DNA from: SZUA-370 sp034003955
GTDB lineage: Bacteria; Spirochaetota; Spirochaetia; Treponematales; UBA12059
Reading direction: 5' to 3'
DNA length: 64,000 nucleotides
Assembly (NCBI GenBank): GCA_034003955.1
Contig: JAVEXO010000009.1
Location: forward strand, 1 to 64,000
The position numbers were made by a program, and so were the translations under genes. The notes below the pieces were generated by a model that saw only the letters and a program-made list of their open reading frames with translations, was not told the origin of the DNA and did no database searches. Shown here piece by piece: positions 43,286 to 51,744 of this stretch. The first letter of the stretch is position 1. Each line of letters begins with the position of its first letter.

Positions 43286-43371
43286 AAGAGGATAAGAGAA
43301 AAAGAGCAATGCAAGAGACCTTTTTAATAGTCTTCCACTTTCTCGCCTCTTATCCTCTTATTCTCTTCGTT
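43286..43371. repeat. GA/CT-rich stem-loop between two PLP enzyme genes
   Basis: AAGAGGATAAGAG (43286-43298) pairs perfectly with CTCTTATCCTCTT (43347-43359); the right side continues with CTCTTATTCTCTT (43355-43367). The 48-base loop has no feature. The words belong to the motif family seen at 36.4 and 44.6 kb. It lies in the 143-base gap between the stop of the threonine-synthase-like gene and the start of the next PLP enzyme gene. Confidence 0.75.
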
Positions 43372-43380
43372 ATTCGTTAA

Positions 43381-44583
43381 CTATAAGCCCAGGCCTTTCA
43401 TGGCGCCTGTTATGTCCTTGAGGCCTGAGCCTGTCAGCATAACTACTATTGTCTCGTCTGGTCTTAAGGATCCGGCAGCCTTCTTGAAACCGGCCCAGGC
43501 TGCACTTGAAGAGGGTTCTGAGAAGAGCCCAGCCATGGTTGCCAGTTCCTTCTGTGCCTCTAGAATCTCTTTGTCTGATACCACCACGGCCTTTCCTGCG
43601 TAGCGTTGCAGTTTTTTCAAGGCATGAGAGCCATTGCGCGGCACGTCAACCGATATAGAGTCTGCTACGGTGTCGCTCGCTACGGGTGCTCCAAATCTCC
43701 CTGTAGCCAAGGCGCGGGCTATGGCGCTGGAACCCTGGGCCTGGCAGGCCCATATCGTCGGCACCTTCTGTATACGCCCAAGCCGTACCAGGTCCTCGAA
43801 GCCCTTATAGAGCCCGGCTATGATGACGCCATCACCCACTGCCACGAAGACATGATCGGGAGCCACATAGTCCTTCTTTGGCAGTTCTTCCAGATGACCA
43901 GCTCGCCTGGCTTCGTGTTCTCTGGCACGCGCTAGATCGCGTACCAGTTCGAAGCTAGCCGTTTTCTTGCCCTCTATGGTCAGGGGATTGTATGCGGTGT
44001 TACGTGACAACACCCCGCTTGCCTTGCTGTACTCAAGCGAGCGTTCGAAGGCGACGTCGTAGGTACCGTCAACCTCCTTGAGCTCTGCACCGTACTGTAG
44101 GACCTGTATACGCTTGGCCACGGGAGCCTTCTTGGGCAGGAACACGGTTATCTTGAGCCCCGCGGCGGCGCCTACACCCGACATGCTTGATGCTGCATTG
44201 CCCGTGCTGGCAAGGGCAATCTCATGAATGCCATGTTGCCTGGCGAAGCCGGCTACCAGATACGAGGCGCGATCCTTGAAAGAGCCCGTGGGTTCGCAGG
44301 TATCGTCCTTTAAGAAAAGATGAGGAAAGCCAGTAGTCTCGCGAAGACGATTAGGTTCCCACAAAGGCGTCTTTCCAACCGGTAGCGGAGGAAGGAATTC
44401 CGTAGGCACCGGCAGTGGAATATCGTCGGGGCCGCCGTTGAAATCACCTTCCCAGGCGCATTCAAGGACGCCTTCGAGTGGTCTGTCGGCTTCTTGCTTA
44501 GCAGAGCAGGCATCACAGAGGTACCTATCCGGCTCTATCGCGTACTCTGTCCCGCACTCGGGACATCTATAAAACCATCTCAC
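43381..44583 (-). CDS. Threonine synthase-like PLP enzyme
   Basis: 400 residues. The N terminus carries a zinc-ribbon-like pair, YRCPECGTEY and YLCDACSAKQ, seen in many ThrC-like proteins. CEPTGSFKDRASYLVAG holds the PLP lysine, ALASTGNAASSMSGVGAAAG is the substrate loop, and VAVGDGVIIAGLYKG the phosphate loop. ThrC converts O-phosphohomoserine to threonine, but no threonine genes are near and the gene sits in the middle of the purine cluster, so a beta-replacement or elimination on another amino acid is equally likely. The start is GTG at 44583, preceded by AAGGAG. It is the only gene of the cluster flanked on both sides by intergenic stem-loops. Confidence 0.85.
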   Translation of the reverse strand: MRWFYRCPECGTEYAIEPDRYLCDACSAKQEADRPLEGVLECAWEGDFNGGPDDIPLPVPTEFLPPLPVGKTPLWEPNRLRETTGFPHLFLKDDTCEPTGSFKDRASYLVAGFARQHGIHEIALASTGNAASSMSGVGAAAGLKITVFLPKKAPVAKRIQVLQYGAELKEVDGTYDVAFERSLEYSKASGVLSRNTAYNPLTIEGKKTASFELVRDLARAREHEARRAGHLEELPKKDYVAPDHVFVAVGDGVIIAGLYKGFEDLVRLGRIQKVPTIWACQAQGSSAIARALATGRFGAPVASDTVADSISVDVPRNGSHALKKLQRYAGKAVVVSDKEILEAQKELATMAGLFSEPSSSAAWAGFKKAAGSLRPDETIVVMLTGSGLKDITGAMKGLGL

Positions 44584-44618
44584 TGATCACTCCTTGGCCG
44601 AAAATACGATTTCAAACG

Positions 44619-44672
44619 AAGAGGATAAGAGAATAAGAGCAAATCAAGATTTCTACTCTTATTCTCTTTGTT
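44619..44672. repeat. GA/CT-rich stem-loop between ygeY and the threonine-synthase-like gene
   Basis: AAGAGAATAAGAG (44627-44639) pairs perfectly with CTCTTATTCTCTT (44656-44668) across 16 bases; an overlapping AAGAGGATAAGAG copy begins at 44619. It is the same motif family as at 36.4 and 43.3 kb. In the minus-strand transcript it would be an intercistronic hairpin about 25 bases after the ygeY stop. Confidence 0.8.
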
Positions 44673-44694
44673 GTCTTTCGTAGTATCGACCCGC

Positions 44695-45915
44695 CTACAG
44701 CTTGGCGTCTTCCAGGGCGTAGGGGAGGGCGGCGTAGAAGGCGGCTGCCTTCCAGAGGTCGTCCACACGGGTGATCTCATTGGGAGCATGGGCCTGGTTC
44801 TCGTCACCTGGGCCGAAGCCTATGCTGGGTATGCCATGCCTGCCGGCTACTGCCACGGCGTTGGTGGAGAATGTCCACTTGTCTACGACGGGAGCAGCGG
44901 AGAATACGGCCTCGTGTGCGGCCACGCCGGCCTTGACGAATGGGTGGTCGGCAGGGAACTTCCAGGTGGGGAAGTATAGCTCCTGACGATAATCCATGCC
45001 TGTCCAGCTGGGTATGGCATATTCTGGCATGCTTACTTCTACTTCATCGACACCGGCGGCGAGGATAGCATCCTTGACCTGCTTTATGGCGATATCGGCC
45101 GTCTCGCCCCAGGTGAGGCGGCGGTCAAGGTAGAGCATGGCCTCGTCGGGCACCGCACACTGTGAGGGACCCTGGACCTTTATCTGGGATACGACGACCG
45201 TACCCTTGCCAAGGAAACCGTCGTCGTCCGGCTTGAGTGAAGCATTGAGGGCTTCCATGGCCAGGGCGGCACGGGCTGCCTTGTATGCGGCAGAGACACC
45301 ACGCTCGGGAGCGGAGCCGTGGCATGAAACGCCCTTCATGCGTACTTCCATCTCCATGCGACCACGGTGGCCACGATACAGCTTGAGGGATGTGGGCTCG
45401 GTGGAGACGAAGAAGTCCGGTACGAATTTCTCTTCTTCTATCAGGTACTTCCAGCAGATGCCGTCGCAGTCTTCCTCGATGATGGTGAACACGAACCATA
45501 CCGAGTATTCACCGGAATAGCCCAGCTCCTTGAGTATGCGTCCTGCCGTTATCATGGCGGCCGCTCCACCGGTCTGGTCGCTGGTGCCGCGGCCGTAGAC
45601 GAGGCCGTTCTCTATGTCGCCAGAGAAGGGGTCACGCTTCCACTGTGATCGGTCGCCTATACCAACGGTGTCTATGTGGGCGTCGATGACGAGTTTCTTG
45701 GGGCCATTGCCAACGCGGGCCAGGAGATTTCCAAGGCCGTCTATCCTTACCTCGTCGAAGCCTGTTTTCTCGCACATGTCCTTCAAGAACATGATGCGTT
45801 CCTTCTCCTTGTTGCTCATGGCCGGGACCTTGATGATCTTGGATAGATTCTGTGCCGTCCAGTCTTTGTACGATTCAGCCTTGGCCTTGATTTCTTTTCC
45901 GATTTGCATGCTCAT
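44695..45915 (-). CDS. ygeY: YgeY family peptidase/deacylase-like hydrolase
   Basis: 406 residues of the M20 zinc-hydrolase family; E. coli YgeY has 403. Members hydrolyse amide bonds of N-acyl amino acids or small peptides. Zinc ligands appear in IDAHIDTVG, GRGTSDQTGG, IEEDCDGICWKYL and near the end GFGPGDENQAHAPNE. The subfamily blocks GVSCHGSAPERG, LTWGETADIA and DKWTFSTNAVAVAGRHGIPSIG match YgeY very well. Subfamily members accompany the selenium-linked purine gene set. ATG at 45915 overlaps the ssnA stop as ATGA with GGAGGAG five bases upstream; in-frame ATGs at 45939 and 45909 are less likely. Confidence 0.94.
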   Translation of the reverse strand: MSMQIGKEIKAKAESYKDWTAQNLSKIIKVPAMSNKEKERIMFLKDMCEKTGFDEVRIDGLGNLLARVGNGPKKLVIDAHIDTVGIGDRSQWKRDPFSGDIENGLVYGRGTSDQTGGAAAMITAGRILKELGYSGEYSVWFVFTIIEEDCDGICWKYLIEEEKFVPDFFVSTEPTSLKLYRGHRGRMEMEVRMKGVSCHGSAPERGVSAAYKAARAALAMEALNASLKPDDDGFLGKGTVVVSQIKVQGPSQCAVPDEAMLYLDRRLTWGETADIAIKQVKDAILAAGVDEVEVSMPEYAIPSWTGMDYRQELYFPTWKFPADHPFVKAGVAAHEAVFSAAPVVDKWTFSTNAVAVAGRHGIPSIGFGPGDENQAHAPNEITRVDDLWKAAAFYAALPYALEDAKL

Positions 45916-47234
45916 TTTCTCTCCTCCATACGTTGCCATAATCTGCGCGTCTCCGACCTACCGGTGGCTGCGATGGCCTTGGCGTCGAAGAGCGGTTTTC
46001 TGTCTTTAACAATGAATTTACCCGCGACCATGGTCGATGCGACCATGCGCGAACCCATGCCGAAGGCCACGTGTCCAGCCACATTGCCCGATAGAAGGGG
46101 TGTGGGCGGATCGTAGTCCCAGAATGTCAGGTCGGCTTCGTAGCCGGCCTCTACCCTACCCAGGCGTTTGCCCGGGAAATAACGTTCTAGTAAGCTGTTG
46201 CCATTATGAAGCATCTGGAGGTAAGAGTCCATCCAGCGTGTACCACCGGCATCCTTGTGCTTGAAGAAGGCAAAGGCGGCTTCTTCCAACATATCCGAGC
46301 CTATGCCATCGGTGCCGAGCACGGCGTTCTTGTACTGGCCAATCTTGTCATTGTAGCCGACGCAGTTGTTCATGTTGGAACGTGCGTTGTGCGCTATGAA
46401 ACAATCGCGCTCATTGACGAGATCGACTTCGCTCTGCGACAGGAAGAGGCCGTGGCCCAGGATAGTCTTGGGCCCCAAAAGGCCGGCATCGTCCAGACGC
46501 ACGCAAATGTCCTTGCCAAAACGATAACGAGAGTCTACGGCGTCGAATTTGTCCTCGGCCACATGGATGTGCAGTCCCCGTTTCGTAGAAGTGCAGGCCG
46601 ATGCGAGTGCCGCCAGAGTCTCATCGCCGATGGTGAACGGTGCATGGGCTCCTATGGCCGCCTCAAGCAGGGTTTCTCTACCTGCCTTGCGCTCGGCGTC
46701 TATGCGGGCTGCAAAGCGCTCGTTCTCGCGTACGCCGGCCATCGCGCCATCCATGCCGTTGCGGTCGCTCGTCTCGTAGCACAGCACGCCGCGTATGCCC
46801 ACGGTGGAGAAACCCTCGGCCAGTGCGTCCAGGGAGCCGTCTATGTACTCGGGGCTAGCGTGATGGTCTACAACCGACGTGATGCCGAGCATGGCGGCGT
46901 CTGCCGCCCCCGCCAGTCCGCTGGCGCGGACTATGCCTTCGTCCAGCGCCCTGTCGAGAAGCCACCACATGTTGACAAGCTGCTGGGCGAAGTCCTTGCT
47001 CGGCGCAATGTCCACGGCAAGACCCCGTGACAGGGCCGAGTAGAAGTGGTTGTGCGAGCAGACAAGACCCGGGCTCACGTAGCCACCTGGTGCATGGCGC
47101 TCGGCCTTGGGATACTTTGCCGCCAAGCCCTGGCCAATTTCTACTATCTTTGTGCCATCTATGGCTATGTCCCTGTGTTCTATCACCTCGCCGGGGTACC
47201 AATGAAGGATACCGACGTCTTCTATGAGTATCAT
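45912..47234 (-). CDS. ssnA: Putative aminohydrolase SsnA
   Basis: 440 residues, matching E. coli SsnA (442). It is an amidohydrolase-superfamily metalloenzyme thought to open or deaminate a purine-derived ring in anaerobic urate breakdown. Metal-ligand motifs are VCSHNHFYSALSRG, HIHVAEDKFDAVD, GHGLFLSQSEVD and VLGTDGIGSDMLEE; QLVNMWWLLDRALDEG is a subfamily signature. The ATG at 47234 overlaps the ygfK stop as ATGA and its own stop overlaps ygeY, so the three are tightly coupled. An open frame to 47324 lies inside ygfK and is ignored. Confidence 0.94.
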   Translation of the reverse strand: MILIEDVGILHWYPGEVIEHRDIAIDGTKIVEIGQGLAAKYPKAERHAPGGYVSPGLVCSHNHFYSALSRGLAVDIAPSKDFAQQLVNMWWLLDRALDEGIVRASGLAGAADAAMLGITSVVDHHASPEYIDGSLDALAEGFSTVGIRGVLCYETSDRNGMDGAMAGVRENERFAARIDAERKAGRETLLEAAIGAHAPFTIGDETLAALASACTSTKRGLHIHVAEDKFDAVDSRYRFGKDICVRLDDAGLLGPKTILGHGLFLSQSEVDLVNERDCFIAHNARSNMNNCVGYNDKIGQYKNAVLGTDGIGSDMLEEAAFAFFKHKDAGGTRWMDSYLQMLHNGNSLLERYFPGKRLGRVEAGYEADLTFWDYDPPTPLLSGNVAGHVAFGMGSRMVASTMVAGKFIVKDRKPLFDAKAIAATGRSETRRLWQRMEERK

Positions 47235-50200
47235 GCCTGTCCTCCGGCTATCAGATAAGAGTGCTTGCTCAAGACTGTTAAGGCTATTGCCTCCATGGCG
47301 GAAGCGCCTGCTCGAGCCGACCATTCGGCATGGCTCAGCTTCGTTACCGTTGCCTTTGTGCCCACATCGTGTCGTACGACAAGCGATGGATTGGATGGCT
47401 CTCCTACGAAGGAGAATCCGGGGTTGCCGCTGGCTCGCAATGTGGCTTCGTCGCGGAACAGGGTTGGCTTGCCCGAGTACGGCTCGCCGTCATAGGGGCA
47501 GAAGAAGCCACAGTTGCCGCATTCGTTACACAGATCGTCTACGTGGACAATCTGAATGGCCTGCTTTATGGCTCCACCAGGGGCTACTGGCAAGGCTACG
47601 TTGGCCCTGTTGGGACACACCTCGACGCAGCGGAGGCATGCAGATTCGCATGAAAGACAGCGTTCGGCCTCCCTGGCGGCGAAACCAGGATCATCGAAGG
47701 GCAGTGTAGCCAGGAGCTCTCCGCGGTGTGACAAGGCATCGTAGTCAGGGGCCTCAACGGCCGGTTTCTCTATTTTCGGCTCTATGCCGGCCTCTCGTAG
47801 TATGGCGTAGGCCGCCAGGCGACCATCCGCCTCACCAGCTATGATGCTAGCCGGTCCCCGGCGAGCGTCTCCCGCTACGTACAGACCCGGCACGTTGGTG
47901 CCCATGGTGGTTTCATCGATTACGGGGCGGCCATTCTTGCCGAGTTTAACCCCAAGGCTGGTAAACAGGGCGGCGTCTGGCATCTCGCCTACGGCTGCAA
48001 TTATGAGATCGCAGCCCTGGTCCCTGACGCGATCAGATGGCACAGGAGCCCTTCTTCCCGAAGCGTCTGGCTCGCCCAGGGTCATCTCACGGACACGGAG
48101 TACGGGTAAGGCGCCATGCTGGGCTGGAGTCATACGTTCTGGCAGGGCCAATTCTACATATTCTACACCGTCTGACAGGGCTCCCTCGAATTCTTCCCTG
48201 TCGGCCGGCATTTCTGCCAGGGTGCGGCGATACATGATGCTTACCTTGGGTTTTCCGGGAAGTCTTGCGGCTACGCGGGAGGCATCCATGGCGGTATTGC
48301 CGCCGCCTGTTACGACGACTGCCGTGTAGCCATCAAACTCGCCCTTGCCTGCGTGTGCCGCCTCCAGGAATTCCAGGGCGTCTACGACACGAATGCCAGA
48401 GCCTTCAATTGCCAGCTCCCGTGGTATGGGAGCACCCGTGGCGACGACGACTGAGCTGAATCCGGCTGTCTTGAGGGCGCCCAGGTCTATGGCATTCTTG
48501 TAGCCAAACTGGAATTCGGCCCCGAGTGCCTTGATCCTGTCTATGTCGGCGGCTATGTCTTCTGGAGCTATGCGGAAGGCGGGTATGACATTGGCTGGAA
48601 CACCACCAGGAGAGGTAGCAGCCTCGAACACGGTAACGGGGTAGCCTTCCAGGGCAAGGTAGTGCGCGCATGATAGCCCAGCCGGGCCTGCGCCGAAGAC
48701 GGCTGTCTTTCCCTTGCCATTCAGGGCAGGTTTCTTCACGACGGGTATCGTGGCAGAGCGAGCGCAGGCCAGTTTCATGTCACGAATCTCCACAGAGCCC
48801 TCATAGTCTACCCTGGAACAGACATACATGCACTGGTGGTCACAGAGTACACCGGTTATGAAGGGCAGGGGGTTGTCGGCCAGGACTATCGACAGAGCTT
48901 TCTTGGCGTCTCCCTCGGCTAGGGCCTTCATGTAGGCGGGCGGCTGCTGGGAGGCGGGGCAGGCTTCTACGCAGGGGGCCGCAAAACAGTCTGTAACAGG
49001 CAGGCTTTTCTGTATCCTGCTCTCGCCCTTCTTGTAATCACCGTGATAGACAGGATCCTTGAGGGCGGCCAAGGCCAGTGCCTCGAGACGGGCGGCGTCG
49101 GGTTTCTGGGGGACGCCGGCTTCCAAGGCCCGCACGGCTTCCCTTGCCATGGGTTCCAGGCGCAGGTAACCACCCGGCTTTAGAATGTCGGTGGCTACGG
49201 TCAAGGGGCCAAGGCCAGCCGCGAGGCAGTCGAAGGCATTGTGGGAGCTTGCACCTCCACAGTAGGAGAATGGAGGCGCATCATGCATTGCCTTGGCCAG
49301 GTTTGCGGCCAGGCGTGTTGTTATAGGGAAGAGGGCCCTGCCTGACATGTAACGCTCTCCGCCTGGCATGCGGATGCCATCGTTGACGTTGGCAAGTGTA
49401 TTGGAAAGCTTGACGCCGAAGCGTACATTCTTGGCGGCGGCCTTGGAGCGAAGACCCGAGACCAGGTTTAAGGCTGCGTCAAACTGCAGGTCGTGCTCGA
49501 AGGTGGGGCGCTTGACGATGATTCTCTGCCAGCCTGTCGTGTCAAGGATGCCGCGTACCTCGTCGTAGCCTAACAGGGTAGGATTGAGTTTTATGTAGGT
49601 ATCAAAACCCTTTTCTTCTATTAAATACGCGCCAATACGTTCTATTTCGGCGGGAGGGCAACCGTGCATGGTAGACAGCGTAACCGAATGAATAGGAGAA
49701 CTCGGTATGGCCTCCAGGGCTGCTAGCGCCCGGGTGGCACCGGCCTTTCCAAAGGCTTGTGCGAAGCTCGGTGCCCCAAGGGCTGTCTTGGCTTCGACTA
49801 TGGCTGTCTCCCATGTTTCCGTGCCCTGAGGCGTGCGCATGCCTTCTATGAAGTCATCCATGCGCTTACCCTTTATGCCGTCAAGTGTGTAGCCAAGCGA
49901 CATGTTGAACATCAGGTTGCCGGGTTTTTCGCTCAAGGCGGCACGGAGTAGGTGGAGCGCAATCCAGGCACGCAGGTATTCGGCCCGTGCTTCTTCCAGG
50001 AGGAGTTCGGTTGACCATTCTACGTTATGACCCTCGTCGAGCGCGTCTATACAGGGCTTCTCTATATCGAGCCTGTCATTCTCCTGGACTGTCTTGAGTT
50101 CAAATACCCTGGAACCTGCAAGCCAGGCTGCCACGATATTTGGGGCGATCTGCGTATGAGGTCCTGCAGCCGGCCCTATTGGTAGGCCAATGACGGTGCC

Positions 50201-50353
50201 ATTTACCTTGAAGCCAGGAGAACGGGCCTCCATGTCCAATACCCGCCTCGTCAAGGCTCCTGGTATATCGTATATCCCATCCCGCGCGGCCCATTCTCCG
50301 ACAATTCGAGCCAAAAGCTCGCTCATCGGCAACGACTTCATAATCTTGCTCAC
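47231..50353 (-). CDS. ygfK: YgfK, FAD/iron-sulfur oxidoreductase (putative selenate reductase subunit)
   Basis: 1040 residues (E. coli YgfK, 1032). The N-terminal half is a dihydropyrimidine-dehydrogenase-like barrel beginning IGLPIGPAAGPHTQIAPNI. A four-cysteine linker, TDCFAAPCVEACPASQQPP, is followed by a GltD-type NAD(P)H:FAD module with FGAGPAGLSCAHYLALEG and VVVTGGGNTAMDASRVA. Near the C terminus CLSCESACLRCVEVCPN and CNECGNCGFFCPYDGEP bind 4Fe-4S clusters. It is predicted to reduce a purine-derived ring with NAD(P)H, needed for urate fermentation. GTG at 50353 is chosen: it overlaps the previous stop as GTGA, has GGGGG six bases upstream, and yields an N terminus aligned with E. coli YgfK. 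Confidence 0.94.
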   Translation of the reverse strand: MSKIMKSLPMSELLARIVGEWAARDGIYDIPGALTRRVLDMEARSPGFKVNGTVIGLPIGPAAGPHTQIAPNIVAAWLAGSRVFELKTVQENDRLDIEKPCIDALDEGHNVEWSTELLLEEARAEYLRAWIALHLLRAALSEKPGNLMFNMSLGYTLDGIKGKRMDDFIEGMRTPQGTETWETAIVEAKTALGAPSFAQAFGKAGATRALAALEAIPSSPIHSVTLSTMHGCPPAEIERIGAYLIEEKGFDTYIKLNPTLLGYDEVRGILDTTGWQRIIVKRPTFEHDLQFDAALNLVSGLRSKAAAKNVRFGVKLSNTLANVNDGIRMPGGERYMSGRALFPITTRLAANLAKAMHDAPPFSYCGGASSHNAFDCLAAGLGPLTVATDILKPGGYLRLEPMAREAVRALEAGVPQKPDAARLEALALAALKDPVYHGDYKKGESRIQKSLPVTDCFAAPCVEACPASQQPPAYMKALAEGDAKKALSIVLADNPLPFITGVLCDHQCMYVCSRVDYEGSVEIRDMKLACARSATIPVVKKPALNGKGKTAVFGAGPAGLSCAHYLALEGYPVTVFEAATSPGGVPANVIPAFRIAPEDIAADIDRIKALGAEFQFGYKNAIDLGALKTAGFSSVVVATGAPIPRELAIEGSGIRVVDALEFLEAAHAGKGEFDGYTAVVVTGGGNTAMDASRVAARLPGKPKVSIMYRRTLAEMPADREEFEGALSDGVEYVELALPERMTPAQHGALPVLRVREMTLGEPDASGRRAPVPSDRVRDQGCDLIIAAVGEMPDAALFTSLGVKLGKNGRPVIDETTMGTNVPGLYVAGDARRGPASIIAGEADGRLAAYAILREAGIEPKIEKPAVEAPDYDALSHRGELLATLPFDDPGFAAREAERCLSCESACLRCVEVCPNRANVALPVAPGGAIKQAIQIVHVDDLCNECGNCGFFCPYDGEPYSGKPTLFRDEATLRASGNPGFSFVGEPSNPSLVVRHDVGTKATVTKLSHAEWSARAGASAMEAIALTVLSKHSYLIAGGQA

Positions 50354-51744
50354 CGGTACCCCCATCGTATGTGTTTTCCGTATCCTGCCTCGGCTACAAT
50401 GCCAGAGGCGGCGTTAGTTCCTTCTCCGGCCAGCTTGGCGTCCCATACGGGGCGCCCTCTGACCATGGTCATCAAGACAGAGCCGTCGAGTCTCATGCCA
50501 TCGAACGGCGTTATTGTTCCCTTGCTCAATAAAGCCGATCCTGCCACTGCATAGACGGCGTTGGGATCTACTATCGTGAGGTCAGCATCCATGCCTGGCC
50601 CTATGGCCCCCTTGCGGCCAGAAAGCCCGAATCGGGCGGCCGCACCGCCACTGGTGGCACGCAGGAAGGCTGAAAGCGACAACTTCCCAGTGCGCAGGCC
50701 GGCAGAATACAGGTAAGGGAAAAGGGTGCCTGTCCCCGGTATGCCGCCATAGTCGCTCCAGATAGATCCAGTGTGCTTCTCAGACTCGGGTGCCGGCGCA
50801 TGGTCGCTTGTCACGTATGAAATTGCGCCAGAGGCGAGCAAGTTCCAAAGCCTGTCGGCCTGTCCTTCTGCCTTTACCGGAGGGGCCGTCTTGAGAGAAG
50901 AACCCTTGCTTGCAAAATCATCGCGGGAGAAAGCCAGATAGTGTGGACAGGTTTCGCAACTGGCCCCGGAGGCGGCAATCGCTTCGGCAGCCTCGGCCGT
51001 ACCCACATGAACCACATGCAGAGTGCCTTCGTGTCCACGCGCTAGAGCGATAGCCGCGGCTACGGCCACGGTTTCTGCCGTCTCAGGCCTCGAGTCGACG
51101 TAGTCATCCCAGCTGGCCTCTCGCCCTTCTGCAAGCGAGCGAGCCTTCATCGCGGCCGTCGCCGGTCCCACGACTCCTGCGTCCTCTGCGTGGAGGAGGA
51201 GGGGTCGACCCAGGGAAGCTGCCTTGGCGATGACTCGTCCAAAACTGTAATGGTCTACGGCCGTGAATGTATCCATGCCGGAGACGAAGTAGCACTTGAA
51301 GCCGACTACATCTGAGGCCAGATCCTCCATGTCGGAGGCGAGCGCTTCTTCTATCCTGTGGCCGGAAACGCCACCGTACAGGGCATAGTCTATGACGGCC
51401 CTGTTCCCCATCTGCGATAGCTTCTCTTTTAGATTGCTCTTGCTCGTGACAGGTGGAAGGCTGGTGCAAGGCATGTCTATGACAGTCGTTACGCCGCCCC
51501 TGGCCGCTGCCATGGTGCCATGATAGAAGTCTTCCCTGTGGGTAAAGCCTGGTTCGTCGAAGTGGACATGAGGATCTATGGCCCCCGGATATATCTCCAT
51601 CCCAGCCATATCGAGGATCTCTTCTCCCGGCTCAGGGTCTATAGAGGCGGAAATTTCTACAATGGTCTCTCCTCGAATCCGTATGTCGCGGCGCAGAAGC
51701 TCTTCCGAGCCTGGCAAGGCGCATAGTCCATGCTTGATGATCAT
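50350..51744 (-). CDS. Cyclic amidase, allantoinase/dihydroorotase type
   Basis: 464 residues. The metal site begins DPHVHFDEPGFTHREDF, then GGVTTVIDMPCTSLPPVT, a carboxylated lysine in VVGFKCYFVSGMDTF, and VTSDHAPAP near the end. These fit class I dihydroorotase/allantoinase rather than E. coli HyuA, whose metal loop reads DVHTHF without the EPG-HRED string, although this protein occupies HyuA's place in the cluster. The likely reaction is hydrolysis or formation of a cyclic ureide derived from the purine ring. Start and stop both overlap neighbours (ATGA with xdhB, GTGA with ygfK). Confidence 0.85.
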   Translation of the reverse strand: MIIKHGLCALPGSEELLRRDIRIRGETIVEISASIDPEPGEEILDMAGMEIYPGAIDPHVHFDEPGFTHREDFYHGTMAAARGGVTTVIDMPCTSLPPVTSKSNLKEKLSQMGNRAVIDYALYGGVSGHRIEEALASDMEDLASDVVGFKCYFVSGMDTFTAVDHYSFGRVIAKAASLGRPLLLHAEDAGVVGPATAAMKARSLAEGREASWDDYVDSRPETAETVAVAAAIALARGHEGTLHVVHVGTAEAAEAIAASGASCETCPHYLAFSRDDFASKGSSLKTAPPVKAEGQADRLWNLLASGAISYVTSDHAPAPESEKHTGSIWSDYGGIPGTGTLFPYLYSAGLRTGKLSLSAFLRATSGGAAARFGLSGRKGAIGPGMDADLTIVDPNAVYAVAGSALLSKGTITPFDGMRLDGSVLMTMVRGRPVWDAKLAGEGTNAASGIVAEAGYGKHIRWGYR

